Source: Ryuthela nishihirai (Eukaryota > Arthropoda > Arachnida > Araneae > Heptathelidae). Taken from it: 64,000 nucleotides of DNA. The notes under the pieces were generated by a model. It ran no database searches and had not been told where the DNA came from. It saw only the letters and a program-made list of their open reading frames with translations. The position numbers were made by a program, and so were the translations under genes. Shown here in pieces: positions 45,901-57,667 of the stretch (within the stretch, counting starts at the first letter, position 1; every line of letters begins with the position of its first letter). Where the stretch lies: NCBI GenBank assembly GCA_038380435.1, contig JAWZYU010000034.1, forward strand, positions 3,950,704 to 4,014,703, read 5' to 3'.

Positions 45901-48703
45901 CACTGATATATATGTTTAATTTTATTTCCATTGTTATACTATAACTATAGTTTTATCTATCTATACAAGGGGTACGCCAGTTACATACACATTTCTAGGG
46001 GCTACGTGAATCATAAAAGATTGAGAACCACTGATATATATGTTTAATTTTATTCCCAGTGTTATACACTAACTATAGTTTTATCTATCTATACAAGGGG
46101 TACGCCAGTTACATACACATTTCCAGGGGGTACGTGAAGCATAAAAAGTTGAGAACCACTGATATATATGTTTAATTTTATTTCCATTGTTATACTATAA
46201 CTATAGTTTTATCTATCTATACAAGGGGTACGCCAGTTACATACACATTTCCAGGGGCTACGTGAATCATAAAAGATTGAGAACCACTGATATATATGTT
46301 TAATTTTATTCCCATTGTTATACTATAACTATAGTTTTATCTATCTATACAAGGGGTACGCCAGTTACATACACATTTCCAGGGGGTACGTGAAGCATAA
46401 AAGGTTGAGAACCGCTGATATATATGTTTAATTTTATTCCCATTGTTATACTATAACTATAGTTTTATCTATCTATACAAGAGGTACGCCAGTTACCTAC
46501 ACATTTCCAGGGGGTACGTGAATCATAAAAGATTGAGAACCACTGATATATATGTTTAACTTTATTCCCATTGTTATACACTAACTATAGTTTTATCTAT
46601 CTATACAAGGGGTACGCCAGTTACATACACATTTCCAGGGGGTACGTGAAGCATAAAAGGTTGAGAACCGCTGATATATATGTTTAATTTTATTCCCATT
46701 GTTATACTATAACTATAGTTTTATCTATCTATACAAGGGGTACGCCAGTTACATACACATTTCCAGGGGGTACGTGAAGCATAAAAGGTTGAGAACCACT
46801 GATATATATATGTTTTATTTTATTCCCATTGTTATACTATAACTATAGTTTTATCTATCTATACAAGGGTTACGACATTTACATACACATTTCCAGGGGG
46901 TACGTGAAGCATAAAAGGTTGAGAACCACTGATATATATGTTTAATTTTATTCCCATTGTTATATTATAACTATAGTTTTATCTATCTATACAAAGGGTA
47001 CGCCAGTTACATACTCATTTCCAGGGGGTACGTGAAGCATAAAAGGTTGAGAACCACTGATATATATGTTTAATTTTATTTCCATTGTTATGCTATAACT
47101 ATAGTTTTATCTATCTATACAAGGGGTACGCCAGTTACATACACATTTCCAGGGGGTACGTGAATCATAAAAGTTTGAGAACCACTGATATATATGTTTA
47201 ATTATATTCCCATTGTTATACACTAACTATAGTTTTATCTGTCTATACAAGGGGTACGCCAGTTACATACACATTTCCAGGGGGTACGTGAAGCATAAAA
47301 GGTTGAGAACCACTGATATATATGTTTAATTTTATTCCCATTGTTATACTATAACTATTTGATCTATCTATACAAGGGGTACGCCAGTTACATACACATT
47401 TCCAGGGGGTACGTGAAGCATAAAAGGTTGAGAACCACTGATATATATGTTTTATTTTATTCCCATTGTTATACTATAACTATAGTTTTATCTATCTATA
47501 CAAGGGGTACGCCAGTTACATACACATTTCCAGGGGGTACGTGAAGCATAAAAGCTTGAGAACCACTGATATATATGTTTAATTTTATTCCCATTGTTAT
47601 ACTATAACTATAGTTTTATCTATCTATACAAGGGGTACGCCAGTTACATACACATTTCCAGGATGTACGTGAATCATAAAAGATTGAGAACCACTGATAT
47701 ATATGTTTAATTTTATTCCCATTGTTATACACTAACTATAGTTTTATCTATCTATACAAGGGGTACGCCAGTTACATACACATTTCCAGGGGGTACGTGA
47801 AGCATAAAAGGTTCAGAACCACTGATATATATGTTTAATTTTATTCCCATTGTTATACTATAACTATAGTTTTATCTATCTATACAAGGGGTACGCCAGT
47901 TACATACACATTTCCAGGGGGTACGTGAAGCATAAAAGGTTGAGAACCACTGATATATATGTTTTATTTTATTCCCATTGTTATACTATAACTATAGTTT
48001 TATCTATCTATACAAGGGGTACCCCAGTTACATACACATTTCCAGGGGGTACGTGAATCATAAAAGATTTAGAACCACTGATATATATGTTTAATTTTAT
48101 TCCCATTGTTATACTATAACTATAGTTTTATCTATCTATACAAGGGGTACGCCAGTTACATACACATTTCCAGGGGGTACGTGAATCATAAAAGATTGAG
48201 AACCACTGATATATATGTTTAATTTTATTCCCATTGTTATACACTAACTATAGTTTTATCTATCTATACAAGGGGTACGCCAGTTACATACACATTTCCA
48301 GGGGGTACGTGAAGCATAAAAGGTTCAGAACCACTGATATATATGTTTAATTTTATTCCCATTGTTATACTATAACTATAGTTTTATCTATCTATACAAG
48401 GGGTACGCCAGTTACATACACATTTCCAGGGGGTACGTGAAGCATAAAAGGTTGAGAACCACTGATATATATGTTTTATTTTATTCCCATTGTTATACTA
48501 TAACTATAGTTTTATCTATCTATACAAGGGGTACCCCAGTTACATACACATTTCCAGGGGGTACGTGAATCATAAAAGATTTAGAACCACTGATATATAT
48601 GTTTAATTTTATTCCCATTGTTATACTATAACTATAGTTTTATCTATCTATACAAGGGGTACGCCAGTCACATAAACATTTCCAGGGGGTACGTGAAGCA
48701 TAA
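30941..48703 (+). repeat. ~18-kb satellite of 128-bp units (about 139 copies) with a hAT-like terminus in each unit
   Basis: Period 128 bp (127-133 with TA-length variants). Each unit has ttatactataactatag, two ggggtacg phrases around cagttacatacacatttcca, then cataaaagattgagaaccac and a (ta)n tract. The complement reads CAGTGGTTCTCAACCTTTTATG, like a hAT transposon end. Two domains are seen: ~31.1-37.5 kb mostly gaatcataaaagattg with tttccattg; ~37.5-48.7 kb mostly gaagcataaaaggttg with tcccattg. Higher-order duplications: 32486 to 33132 (offset 646) and blocks near 39.3, 44.0 and 46.8 kb (offsets 4732 and 2559). The repeating 67-69-codon frames are two-unit reading frames of the satellite, not genes. 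Confidence 0.96.
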
Positions 48704-49012
48704 ATCCGGCAACTTTCGGGTCACGTGACACGAATGTTTCCGAATAATTAATTTCTAAAAAATCTTTGCCAGATATTTTTTCTGAATTCTGTAATCAATC
48801 GTAGTGTTCCGATACTTTTTTTGAGCGACTGTAGGCGGTCATATTATTTTGATACTAGATCGTGTGGGCTCACTCACGGAAATATTGAGCGTGTTCAGTT
48901 ACCGTTCACAGCAAACTGGAGCGTGTGCAGTAACTGCACACGCTCCAGTTTGCTCTGAACGGTAACAGGAGCGTGTACAGTTGCTGTACACGCTCCAGAT
49001 ATTTTCCCGGTA
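48704..49012. mobile_element. Truncated Tc1-like MITE at the right edge of the satellite
   Basis: The array stops at gaagcataaa and continues directly in MITE sequence (ccggcaactttcgggtcacg). The left arm is cut. The right arm runs to gagcgactgtagg (48833). The second module (catattattttgatactag) and hairpins gagcgtgtgcag and gagcgtgtacag follow, ending without the final terminus. Confidence 0.78.
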
Positions 49013-49555
49013 ACTGTATAGAATTTCCGCTCTATTTTTCCTGAATCTCTCTTACCAGTCCGCAGGCCCCCAACAAGCCCTACCACCAAAGGTTACATCC
49101 CATCGTGCAAATGAGGAACCAACGAGCCGTGACCCTACTTCACAGAGGCACTACTAAGCACCCCTCACCACCACCACTACGTCAAGGTGGTCCCCTATCG
49201 GGGGGGGGGGGGCATCCAATTACATTTGCCTTGTTAAATCCATCTGTGTTCCCATTGTCGCCAACAGTAGGATTATTGTTAAATAAATAATCCCTGATGA
49301 AGTTGTTTGCCACAGAAGCATAACCGGAGTCTGTCAGTATAATTCAATCTTAAAGAAGATCTGTGAGCAGAAAGGAAACCTCCATGCCTTGTCAGGGACT
49401 CGGTTCATCTAAGCAGTTGCAAGTCCGTTATCGCTTGCCCATTTCACAGCAAATACTTCTATCCACAATTGCATTCCAACTAAACACCTGTTTATCAGGA
49501 GTCAAGTTTCATTTTACTATGCTAAGTATCAGTTTCAGAATAATAGGAGAACTTG
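49013..49555. other. Intergenic sequence, no gene recognised
   Basis: Contains a G12 run at 49201-49212. Short frames here are not recognisable. Confidence 0.4.
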
Positions 49556-49963
49556 AAACGCAAAAAAATGGGAGGGGGTGGCTCAGTCGGTAGCGCGCCA
49601 GGCTCGTAATCTGTAGTTCCCAGGTTCGAGTCCCAGCTGGGTCAGCGTTGAGATTTATCTCCACAAAATTCCCCGCCCTGCCCACGGTCAGTAGGGGACA
49701 CCGATGAGCTTGGAAAGGCCGCCGTCCGTCGGATGGGAAGTTAAGCCGTGGCCCCGTGTGCTGGAGAGCCATACCCTGTGCACGTTAAAGAACACGCTGG
49801 ATGGCCTTGACGGGAGGCTACCATCTGTCTCCCAACAGCTGTTCCAGTGGGTCCCCTCCCCCAACCTTCTCTGAGCCTTCGAGGTCCATGTGACCTGGCC
49901 ATTTAGCCCATGGTGTGCAAAAAAGTGCCACTCAGAGGTAAAACAATCCAATCCAAACGCAAA
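49556..49963 (+). mobile_element. SINE-1, full length, with 9-bp TSD
   Basis: aaacgcaaa at 49556-49564 and 49955-49963. Complete head with intact boxes A and B. The 3' tail is caatccaatccaaa, another pentamer variant. Confidence 0.9.
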
Positions 49964-50022
49964 TAAATACATTCAATAAATCCCATTTGATGGTAGGTTG
50001 GAAATAATAGAAACTGATTGTA

Positions 50023-50518
50023 CAGTCGCTCAAACAAATATCCAAAACAATTACAGAATTCAGAAAAAATTTATGGCAACGATTTTTCCAGAAATAAGTG
50101 ATCTGGCAACCTTCGTGTCACGTGACACGAAGGTTGCCAGATCATTAACCTTCTTGTGTCACGTGACACGAAGGTTTCTAGATCACTAATTTCTAAAAAT
50201 AATCGTTGCCACATATTTTTTCTGAATTCTGTAATCAACCGCAGTGTTCGGATACTTTTTTGAGCGACTGTAGGTGGTCATATTATTTTGATACTAGATC
50301 GTGTGGGCTCACTCACGGAAATATTGAGCGTGTGCAGTTACCGTACGGTAACTGGAGCGTGTACAGTTGCTGTACACGCTGCAGATATTTTTCCTGAATT
50401 CTGTAATCACGTGACACGAAGGTTGCCAGATCACTCATTTCTAAAAATAATCGTCGCCACATATTTTTTCTGAATTCTGTAATCAACCGTAGTGTTCGGA
50501 TATTTTTTTGAGCGACTG
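50023..50518. mobile_element. Composite palindromic Tc1-like MITE with TA duplication
   Basis: CAGTCGCTCAAACAAATATCC at 50023 after TA, and tttttttgagcgactg ending at 50518 before TA. The inside carries the simple palindrome (centre tcacgtgaca) and a duplicated gacacgaaggtt section. An arm end at about 50270 is followed by the catattattttgatactag module and a shortened gagcgtgtacag hairpin. Confidence 0.85.
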
Positions 50519-50639
50519 TACGTCATGTGGGTTTATCTGTGAGCGTCAGTGCTACCAAGTCGTCTGAGTGGATCAGTTAGGCAATAAGTAGCAAAATAGA
50601 TGAGATACGGCGGAAAAAAGTAGTAATAAAAAGGGAACA

Positions 50640-51240
50640 ATGTAATTTTAAGACCTCTCTACAGTGTGGTTATGTTGGTGGTGGTGGTGATAATGGTGGC
50701 TGTACTGGTGATGATGACAATGGTCGAGTTGGGATGGAAATGGTAGCTGTGGCGGTGATGATGCTAATGGTGGCGGTGGCGGCAGTGGTGGTGGTGGTGG
50801 AAATTGTGACGGTGATGATGATAGTGGTGGCAGTAATTGTGGCTGTATATGGTGATTATGATAATGGTGGAGTTAGGTGGTGATGAAAATGGTGGCGGTG
50901 GTGGTGATGATGGAAATGGTGGTGGCAGTGGTGGTAGTAATGGAAATTGTATCGGAAGTAGTGGTATGTTAATGGTGGTGGTGATGATGATGGGAATGGT
51001 GCAGTGGTGATAATAATGGTGCAGTGGTGGTGATGATGGAAATGGTGCCGGAGGTAATGGTGATATTAATGGTGGTGGTGATAATGGTGGCAGTGTGGTG
51101 GTGGTAATGGAAGTGGTGGCAGCCATGATGGTGGTTATGTCAATGGCAGCGGTGATTGTGGTGATAATGACAATATGGTTGTAGTGGTGATGATGACGAC
51201 GACTCTCTAGTCGTCGTCGTCATCATCATCATCACCACAA
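50640..51240. repeat. GGT/GAT-rich microsatellite with a terminal palindrome
   Basis: About 550 bp of interspersed ggt, gat and aat triplets, with longer phrases (ggtggtgatgatggaaatgg) repeated. At about 51183-51235 the strand composition flips: gtggtgatgatgacgacgact, a 4-nt loop, then the complementary agtcgtcgtcgtcatcatc run. The Thr/Pro/His-rich minus-strand frame (50764-51126) is a by-product. Confidence 0.9.
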
Positions 51241-51299
51241 ATATTGTCATAAAATATCTTTACATACCCAACATCAATAAAGCCATTTCATAAATTTCT

Positions 51300-51660
51300 T
51301 TACATTTATTTATTTATTTATTTTACGTTACTCTGTAATGGGAGCTCCTTCTACACACTTTCTCAATTAGAACAATTTGAAACTCCTCCCCTTTCTCTAT
51401 CTCCCTTTCAAACTAGAAAAATTAATATATAATTTTTTTTTCTTTCCAATATATTTTTTCTTTTTTTTTTTTGAAGGGAATTTTCCCCCTTTTTTTATGA
51501 AATTTATATTTTTGGCTTTTTTTTTATGAAATTTATACTTTTGGCTTTTTTTTTATTTATATGATTTTTTTTTTTGTAATAAATATTTTCTTTATTTTTT
51601 AATCAATTTTTTTCCATTTTTTTTCATTTTGTGCTTTTTTTTCCTTTTTTTAATATTAAA
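51300..51660. repeat. T-rich low-complexity region
   Basis: Long T-runs with repeats of tttttatgaaatttata (about 51496 and 51521). No gene. From 51661 to 51910 also nothing is recognised. Confidence 0.7.
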
Positions 51661-51914
51661 TTCCAGTAATGTGTCCTCTTCAGGAACTCCAAAATCAAAG
51701 CATAAGCTTTCAATCTTGTATTTTCCAGAGGATAGTTTAAAATTAAATCCAATCTTGACTCTCCCAGACCAATATTAATTAGTTTATCAAAAAATTACTG
51801 TTTATGTATTTCATATTTTGTACAGTTTAGGAATGTAATTATATTATTCAAATTTTCTATCTCCAACCAACTCCGTAGCAGTCATTTCGACAATTACAAA
51901 CGACAATTCTTCGA

Positions 51915-52247
51915 TTTCGACAATTCCCATCTGGGTCAGCGTTGAGATTTATCTCCGCAAAAATTCCCCCGCCCTGCTCACGATCAGTAGGGGACACCGA
52001 TGGGCTTGGAAAAGCCGTCGGATGAGACGTTAAGCAGTGGCCCCGTGTGCGGGAGAGCCATACCCTGTGCACGTTAAAGAACACGCTGGATGGCCTTGAT
52101 GGGAGGCTACCATCTGTCTCCCAACATCTGTTCCAGTGGGTTCCCTCCCCCAACCTTCTCTGAGCCTTCGGGCTCCATGTGACCTGGCCATTTAGCCCAT
52201 GGTGTGCAAAAAAGTGCCGCTCAGAGGTAAAACAACCCAACAATCCA
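51915..52247 (+). mobile_element. SINE-1, 5'-truncated after box B
   Basis: Starts at gacaattcccatctgggtcagcg, with only the last bases of the tRNA-like head. Body and tail complete to caacccaacaatcc. There is a small deletion in the cggatgagacgtt region. Confidence 0.85.
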
Positions 52248-52257
52248 AAGCCTTTCC

Positions 52258-52528
52258 CAATAATAATCTCAGGAATACGAAGAAGCCAAACCGAAATCAG
52301 ATATAGATTTCTTTTCCAATGCATTTACTCATCTGATGTTCGGATGCTGTAAAGGATCAGTGCAAAGCGAACAAGTTGAGGCATTTCTAAAAATAACACC
52401 CGGATGGATAACTTTAAAAATTTCCTGGAGCAATCCGAGTGTTCAGGGGAAACGGTAAACATTGTTAAGACCATCTGCTCCTGCTTGTCAATTTCCATTT
52501 CCAACATCTGGAGGATTCTATCTTTCAA
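52258..52528 (-). pseudogene. Coding-like stretch of unknown identity
   Basis: Minus frame with protein-like composition: RILQMLEMEIDKQEQMVL and FLKLSIRVLFLEMPQLVRFA. It ends with a stop near 52325, after which a second short frame runs to the SINE at 52247. No domain is recognised. It could be an exon remnant, a transposon fragment or chance. Confidence 0.3.
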
Positions 52529-52749
52529 ACTGTCAAATCCATTCGGTTTTTTATATATATATTTCTAGATATTATTTAATAATCCGATTCTGTGAGAGGA
52601 AACCGTGATGCTCGAGAATGACAGTTTCCTTCAGGTATTTTTCAATTCTTTCCTTTTGATACCTTTGAACGTGGAAAAACATTTTTCTCTCCAAAGTTTA
52701 TTATTAAATGAAAACGTTCAAATTGCAAAGAAATAATAGAGCTCTGATA
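52529..52749. other. AT-rich spacer
   Basis: No feature recognised. Confidence 0.4.
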
Positions 52750-55700
52750 AAGTGAAGAATGGATCTTACTACAGTACTAATGACACAATTGCCAACATGA
52801 ATCAGAGAATTATCTGTCGTTAAAAGGTACCTAGATCATCAGTGCTGTAGTGAAGAATGGATCTTACTACAGCACTGATGACTCAATTACCAACAGGAAT
52901 CATAGAATTATCTGTCGTTTAAAGGTACCTAGATCATTAGTGCTATACTGAAGAATGGATCTTACTACAGTACTGATGACTCAATTACGAACAGGAATCA
53001 TTGAATTATCTGTCGTTTAAAGGTACCTAGATCATCAATGCTGCAGTGATGAATGGATCGTACTACAGTACTGATGACTCAATTACCAACAGGAATCATA
53101 GAATTATCTGTCGTTTAAAGGTACCTAGATCACTAGTGCTATACTGAAGAATGGATCTTACTATAGTAATGATGACTCAATTACCAACATGAATCATAGA
53201 ATTATCTGTCGTTTAAAGGTACCTAGATCATCAGTGCTGCAGTGAAGAATGGATCTTACTACGGTACTGATGACTCAATTACCAACAGGAATCATAGAAT
53301 TATCTGTCGTTTAAAGGTACCTAGATCATTAGTGCTATGCTGAAGAATGGATTTTACTACAGTACTGATGACTCAATTACCAACAGGAATCATAGAATTA
53401 TCTGTCGTTTAAAGGTACTTAGATCACTAGTGCTATACTGAAGAATGGATCTTACTACAGTACTGATGACTAAATTACCAACAGGAATCATAGAATTATC
53501 TGTCGTTTAAAGGTACGTAGATCATTAGTGCTATACTGAAGAATGGATCTTACTACAGTACTGATGACTCAATTACCAACAGGAATCATAGAATTATCTG
53601 TCGTTTAAAGGTACCTAGATCATCAGTGCTGCAGTGAAGAATGGATCTTACTACAGTACTGATGACTCAATTACCAACACGAATCATAGAATTATCTGTC
53701 CTTTAAAGGTACCTAGATCATCAGTGCTGTAGTGAAGAATGGATGTTACTACAGCACTGATGACTCAATTACCAACAGGAATCAGAGAATTATCTGTCGT
53801 TTAAAGGTACCTAGATCATCAGTGCTATACTAAAGAATGGATCTTACTACAGTACTGATGACTCAATTACCAACATGAATCATAGAATTATCTGTCGTTT
53901 AAAGGTACCTAGATCATCAGTGCTGCAGTGAAGAATGGATCTTACTACAGTACTGATGACTCAATTACCAACAGGAATAATAGAATTATCTGTCGTTTAA
54001 AGGTACTTAGATCACTAGTGCTATACTGAAGAATGGATCTTACTACAGTACTGATGACTAAATTACCAACAGGAATCATAGAATTATCTGTCGTTTAAAG
54101 GTACGTAGATCATTAGTGCTATACTGAAGAATGGATCTTACTACAGTACTGATGACTCAATTACCAACAGGAATTATAGAATTATCTGTCGTTTAAAGTA
54201 CCTAGATCATTCGTGCTATACTGAAGAATGGATCTTACTACACCACTGATGACTCAATTACCAACAGGTATCGTAGAATTATCTGTCGTTTAAAGGTACC
54301 TAGATCACTAGTGCTATACTGAAGAATGGATCTTACTACAGTACTGATGACTCAATTACCAACAGGAATCATAGAATTATCTGTCGTTTAAAGGTACCTA
54401 GATCACTAGTGCTATACTAAAGAATGGATCTTACTACAGTACTGATGACTCAATTACCAACATGAATCATAGAATTATCTGTCGTTTAAAGGTACCTAGA
54501 TCATCAGTGCTGCAGTGAAGAATGGATCTTACTACAGTACTGATGACTCAATTACCAACAGGAATCATAGAATTATCTGTCGTTTAAAGATACCTAGATC
54601 ATTAGTGCTATACTGAAGAATGGATTTTACTACAGTACTGATGACTCAATTACCAACAGGAATCATAGAATTATCTGTCGTTTAAAGGTACTTAGATCAC
54701 TAGTGCTATACTGAAGAATGGATCTTACTACAGTACTGATGACTAAATTACCAACAGGAATCATAGAATTATCTGTCGTTTAAAGGTACGTAGATCATTA
54801 GTGCTATACTGAAGAATGGATCTTACTACAGTACTGATGACTCAATTACCAACAGGAATTATAGAATTATCTGTCGTTTAAAGTACCTAGATCATTCGTG
54901 CTATACTGAAGAATGGATCTTACTACACCACTGATGACTCAATTACCAACAGGTATCGTAGAATTATCTGTCGTTTAAAGGTACCTAGATCACTAGTGCT
55001 ATACTGAAGAATGGATCTTACTACAGTACTGATGACTCAATTACCAACAGGAATCATAGAATTTTCTGTCGTTTAAAGGTACCTAGATCACTAGTGCTAT
55101 ACTAAAGAATGGATCTTACTACAGTACTGATGACTCAATTACCAACATGAATCATAGAATTATCTGTCGTTTAAAGGTACCTAGATCATCAGTGCTGCAG
55201 TGAAGAATGGATCTTACTACAGTACTGATGACTCAATTACCAACAGGAATCATAGAATTATCTGTCGTTTAAAGATACCTAGATCATTAGTGCTATACTG
55301 AAGAATGGATTTTACTACAGTACTGATGACTCAATTACCAACAGGAATCATAGAATTATCTGTCGTTTAAAGGTACTTAGATCACTAGTGCTATACTGAA
55401 GAATGGATCTTACTACAGTACTGATGACTAAATTACCAACAGGAATCATAGAATTATCTGTCGTTTAAAGGTACGTAGATCATTAGTGCTATACTGAAGA
55501 ATGGATCTTACTACAGTACTGATGACTCAATTACCAACAGGAATCATAGAATTATCTGTCGTTTAAAGGTACCTAGATCATCAGTGCTGCAGTGAAGAAT
55601 GGATCTTACTACAGTACTGATGACTCAATTACCAACAGGAATCATAGAATTATCTGTCGTTTAAAGGTACCTAGATCATCAGTGCTGTAGTGAAGAATGG

Positions 55701-56325
55701 ATGTTACTACAGCACTGATGACTCAATTACCAACAGGAATCAGAGAATTATCTGTCGTTTAAAGGTACCTAGATCATCAGTGCTGTAGATCAGTGCTGTA
55801 GTGAAGAATAGATCTTACTACAGTACTGATGACTCAATTACCAACAAGAATCATAGAATTATCTGTCGTTTAAAGGTACCTAGATCATTAGTGCTATACT
55901 GAAGAATGGATCTTACTACAGTACTGATGACTCAATTACCAACAGGAATCATAGAATTATCTGTCGTTTAAAGGTACCTAGATCACTAGTGCTATACTGA
56001 AGAATGGATCTTACTACAGTACTGATGACTCAATTACCAACAGGAATCATAGAATTATCTGTCGTTTAAAGGTACCTAGATCATTAGTGCTATACTGAAG
56101 AATGGATCTTACTACAGTACTGATGACTCAATTACCAACAGGAATCATAGAATTATCTGTCGTAATCAAATAATCTTTAGCGCAATAAAAATTAATGGTA
56201 CCTAGATCATCAGTGCTGTAGATCAGTGCTGTAGTGATGAATGGATCTTACTACAGTACTGATGACTCAATTACCAGCATGAATCAGAGAATTATCTGTC
56301 TTTAAAAGTACCTAGATTTAGAAAT
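52750..56325. repeat. Satellite of ~98-bp units (about 36 copies) with hairpin and 7-mer higher-order repeat
   Basis: The unit contains gaagaatggatcttactacag, gatgactcaattaccaac, and ttatctgtcgtttaaaggta. In some units atcagtgctgtagt and actacagcactgat are perfect 14-nt complements around a gaagaatggatctt loop; others keep only part of the stem. Marker variants tcgtgctata (54211, 54896) and the tactt variant (54004, 54689, 55374) recur at exactly 685 bp, a seven-unit higher-order repeat. Edge units are diverged. No coding capacity. Confidence 0.95.
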
Positions 56326-56497
56326 GTAGTCTGCATTAAAGGTATTGAAAGATTTCAAAAATAACATTTCTCTTTAGCGCAATAAAAATCAAATTCCCTT
56401 TAAGGATGAGTGGTGGGGTATGACATAGTCTGTAGTAAGTCACGCTCATAATATGCACATCCACGCTTGTGTTACGATGTTTCTCCTCTGAGCTGTG
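56326..56497. other. Spacer
   Basis: No feature recognised. A short phrase (ctttagcgcaataaaaatc) matches the last satellite units near 56174. Confidence 0.4.
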
Positions 56498-56877
56498 GCT
56501 CGGGGGTGGCTCAGTAGCTGGCGCGCCAGGCTCGTAATTTGTAGTTCCCAGGTTCGAGTCCCATCTGGCTCAGCGTTGAGATTTATCTCCGCAAAATTCC
56601 CCGACCTTCCCACGGTCAGTAGGGTACACCGATGGGCTTGGAAAGGCCACCGTCCATCGGATGGGACGTTAAACCGTGGTCCCGTGTGCGGGAGAGCCAT
56701 ACCTTGTGCACGTTAACGAACGCGCTGGATGGCCTTGACAGGAGGTTACCATCTATCTATAGATTGTGGAAGTGGGTCCCCTTCCATAATCTTCTCTGAA
56801 CCTTCGGGTCCTTGTGACCTGGCCATTTAGCCCATGGTGTGCAAAAAAGTGCCGCTCAGAGGTAAAACAACCCAACC
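56498..56877 (+). mobile_element. SINE-1, near full length, diverged
   Basis: Head ggggtggctcagtagctggc (box A altered), box B intact. The body has a substituted segment near 56755 (atctatctatagattgtgg). The tail is intact to caacccaa. Confidence 0.82.
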
Positions 56878-57300
56878 TCTGAGCTGCACTTTTATGCACA
56901 CAATGGACTAAATGACCAGGTTACAGAGACCCCGAAGGCACAGAAATGGTTGGGGGATGGAGACCCACTGGACAGCAGTTGGGAGACAGATGGTAGCCTC
57001 CCGTCAAGGCCATCCAGCGTTTGGTTGTTTATTTTGTTTAGGGTTTTATGGAGCTTTAGCATCTAAGGCTATAATGCGCCCATTCAGCGTGTTCTTTAAC
57101 CTGTACAGGATATGGCTTTCAAGTACACGTGTGACGGTTTAAAGTACAATGTGACGGACGGCCGCCTTTCCAATCCCATCGGTGTTCCCCTAGTGACCGA
57201 GGTGTTTTGCGGAGAAAAATCTCAACGTTTGCCCGGATGGGACTCGAACTTGGATGAAAATAATAAATGGAATACAGATAATGAGCCTGGCGAGTTCCCA
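56878..57300 (-). mobile_element. SINE-1 minus copy, with a ~70-bp foreign insertion
   Basis: Tail at 56878, body to about 57015. An unrelated ~70-nt stretch (about 57020-57085, gttttatggagctttagc) follows, bounded by similar cat(c/t)cagcg on both sides. The body and remains of the head (gggactcgaacttgg) run to about 57300. Strongly diverged. Confidence 0.75.
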
Positions 57301-57329
57301 TGTTTAAGTCCCCCTTTCGCCAGCTTTCA

Positions 57330-57606
57330 TATTTATCTCCTCTGAAACCCACGATGTCCTCGGTGCGAAAGGGGACATCAACAGGTTTGGAATAGCCGCC
57401 GTCCCTCCGAATTGGATATTAAGCCATGGCTCTCTGCGCGGGAGAGACATACCATGTGCACATTAAAGAGCATGAGTGGCGTTGACGGGAAACTACCATA
57501 CGCCTCCAGTGGGTCCCCTGCCCCAACATTCTCTGAGCCCTCGGGGTCTTCGTGACCTGGCCATTTAGCCCATTGTGTGCAAAAAATGTTGCTCAGAGGT
57601 AAAACA
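57330..57606 (+). mobile_element. SINE-1 body, strongly diverged
   Basis: Recognisable by gggacatcaacaggtttgg, gagacataccatgtgcac and the tail tttagcccattgtgtgc to gaggtaaaac. No head. Confidence 0.7.
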
Positions 57607-57667
57607 AAAGCTTAAACAGTATTTAAAAATATTAATAATAATAAAATATTAAAAAAAATAGTCGGAA

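Noticed and set aside
32486..48568. Repeated 67-69-codon frames (LYYNYSFIYLYKGYA type)
   Set aside because: Each spans about 1.6 units of the 128-bp satellite, and stops are removed only by unit variants. They have no conservation independent of the DNA repeat.
30941..48703. CRISPR array
   Set aside because: Although direct repeats are regular, there are no unique spacers. The whole 128-bp period is repeated, and the context is an animal genome.
50764..51126. 120-codon Pro/Thr/His-rich frame
   Set aside because: Product of the GGT/GAT microsatellite; no start context or domain.
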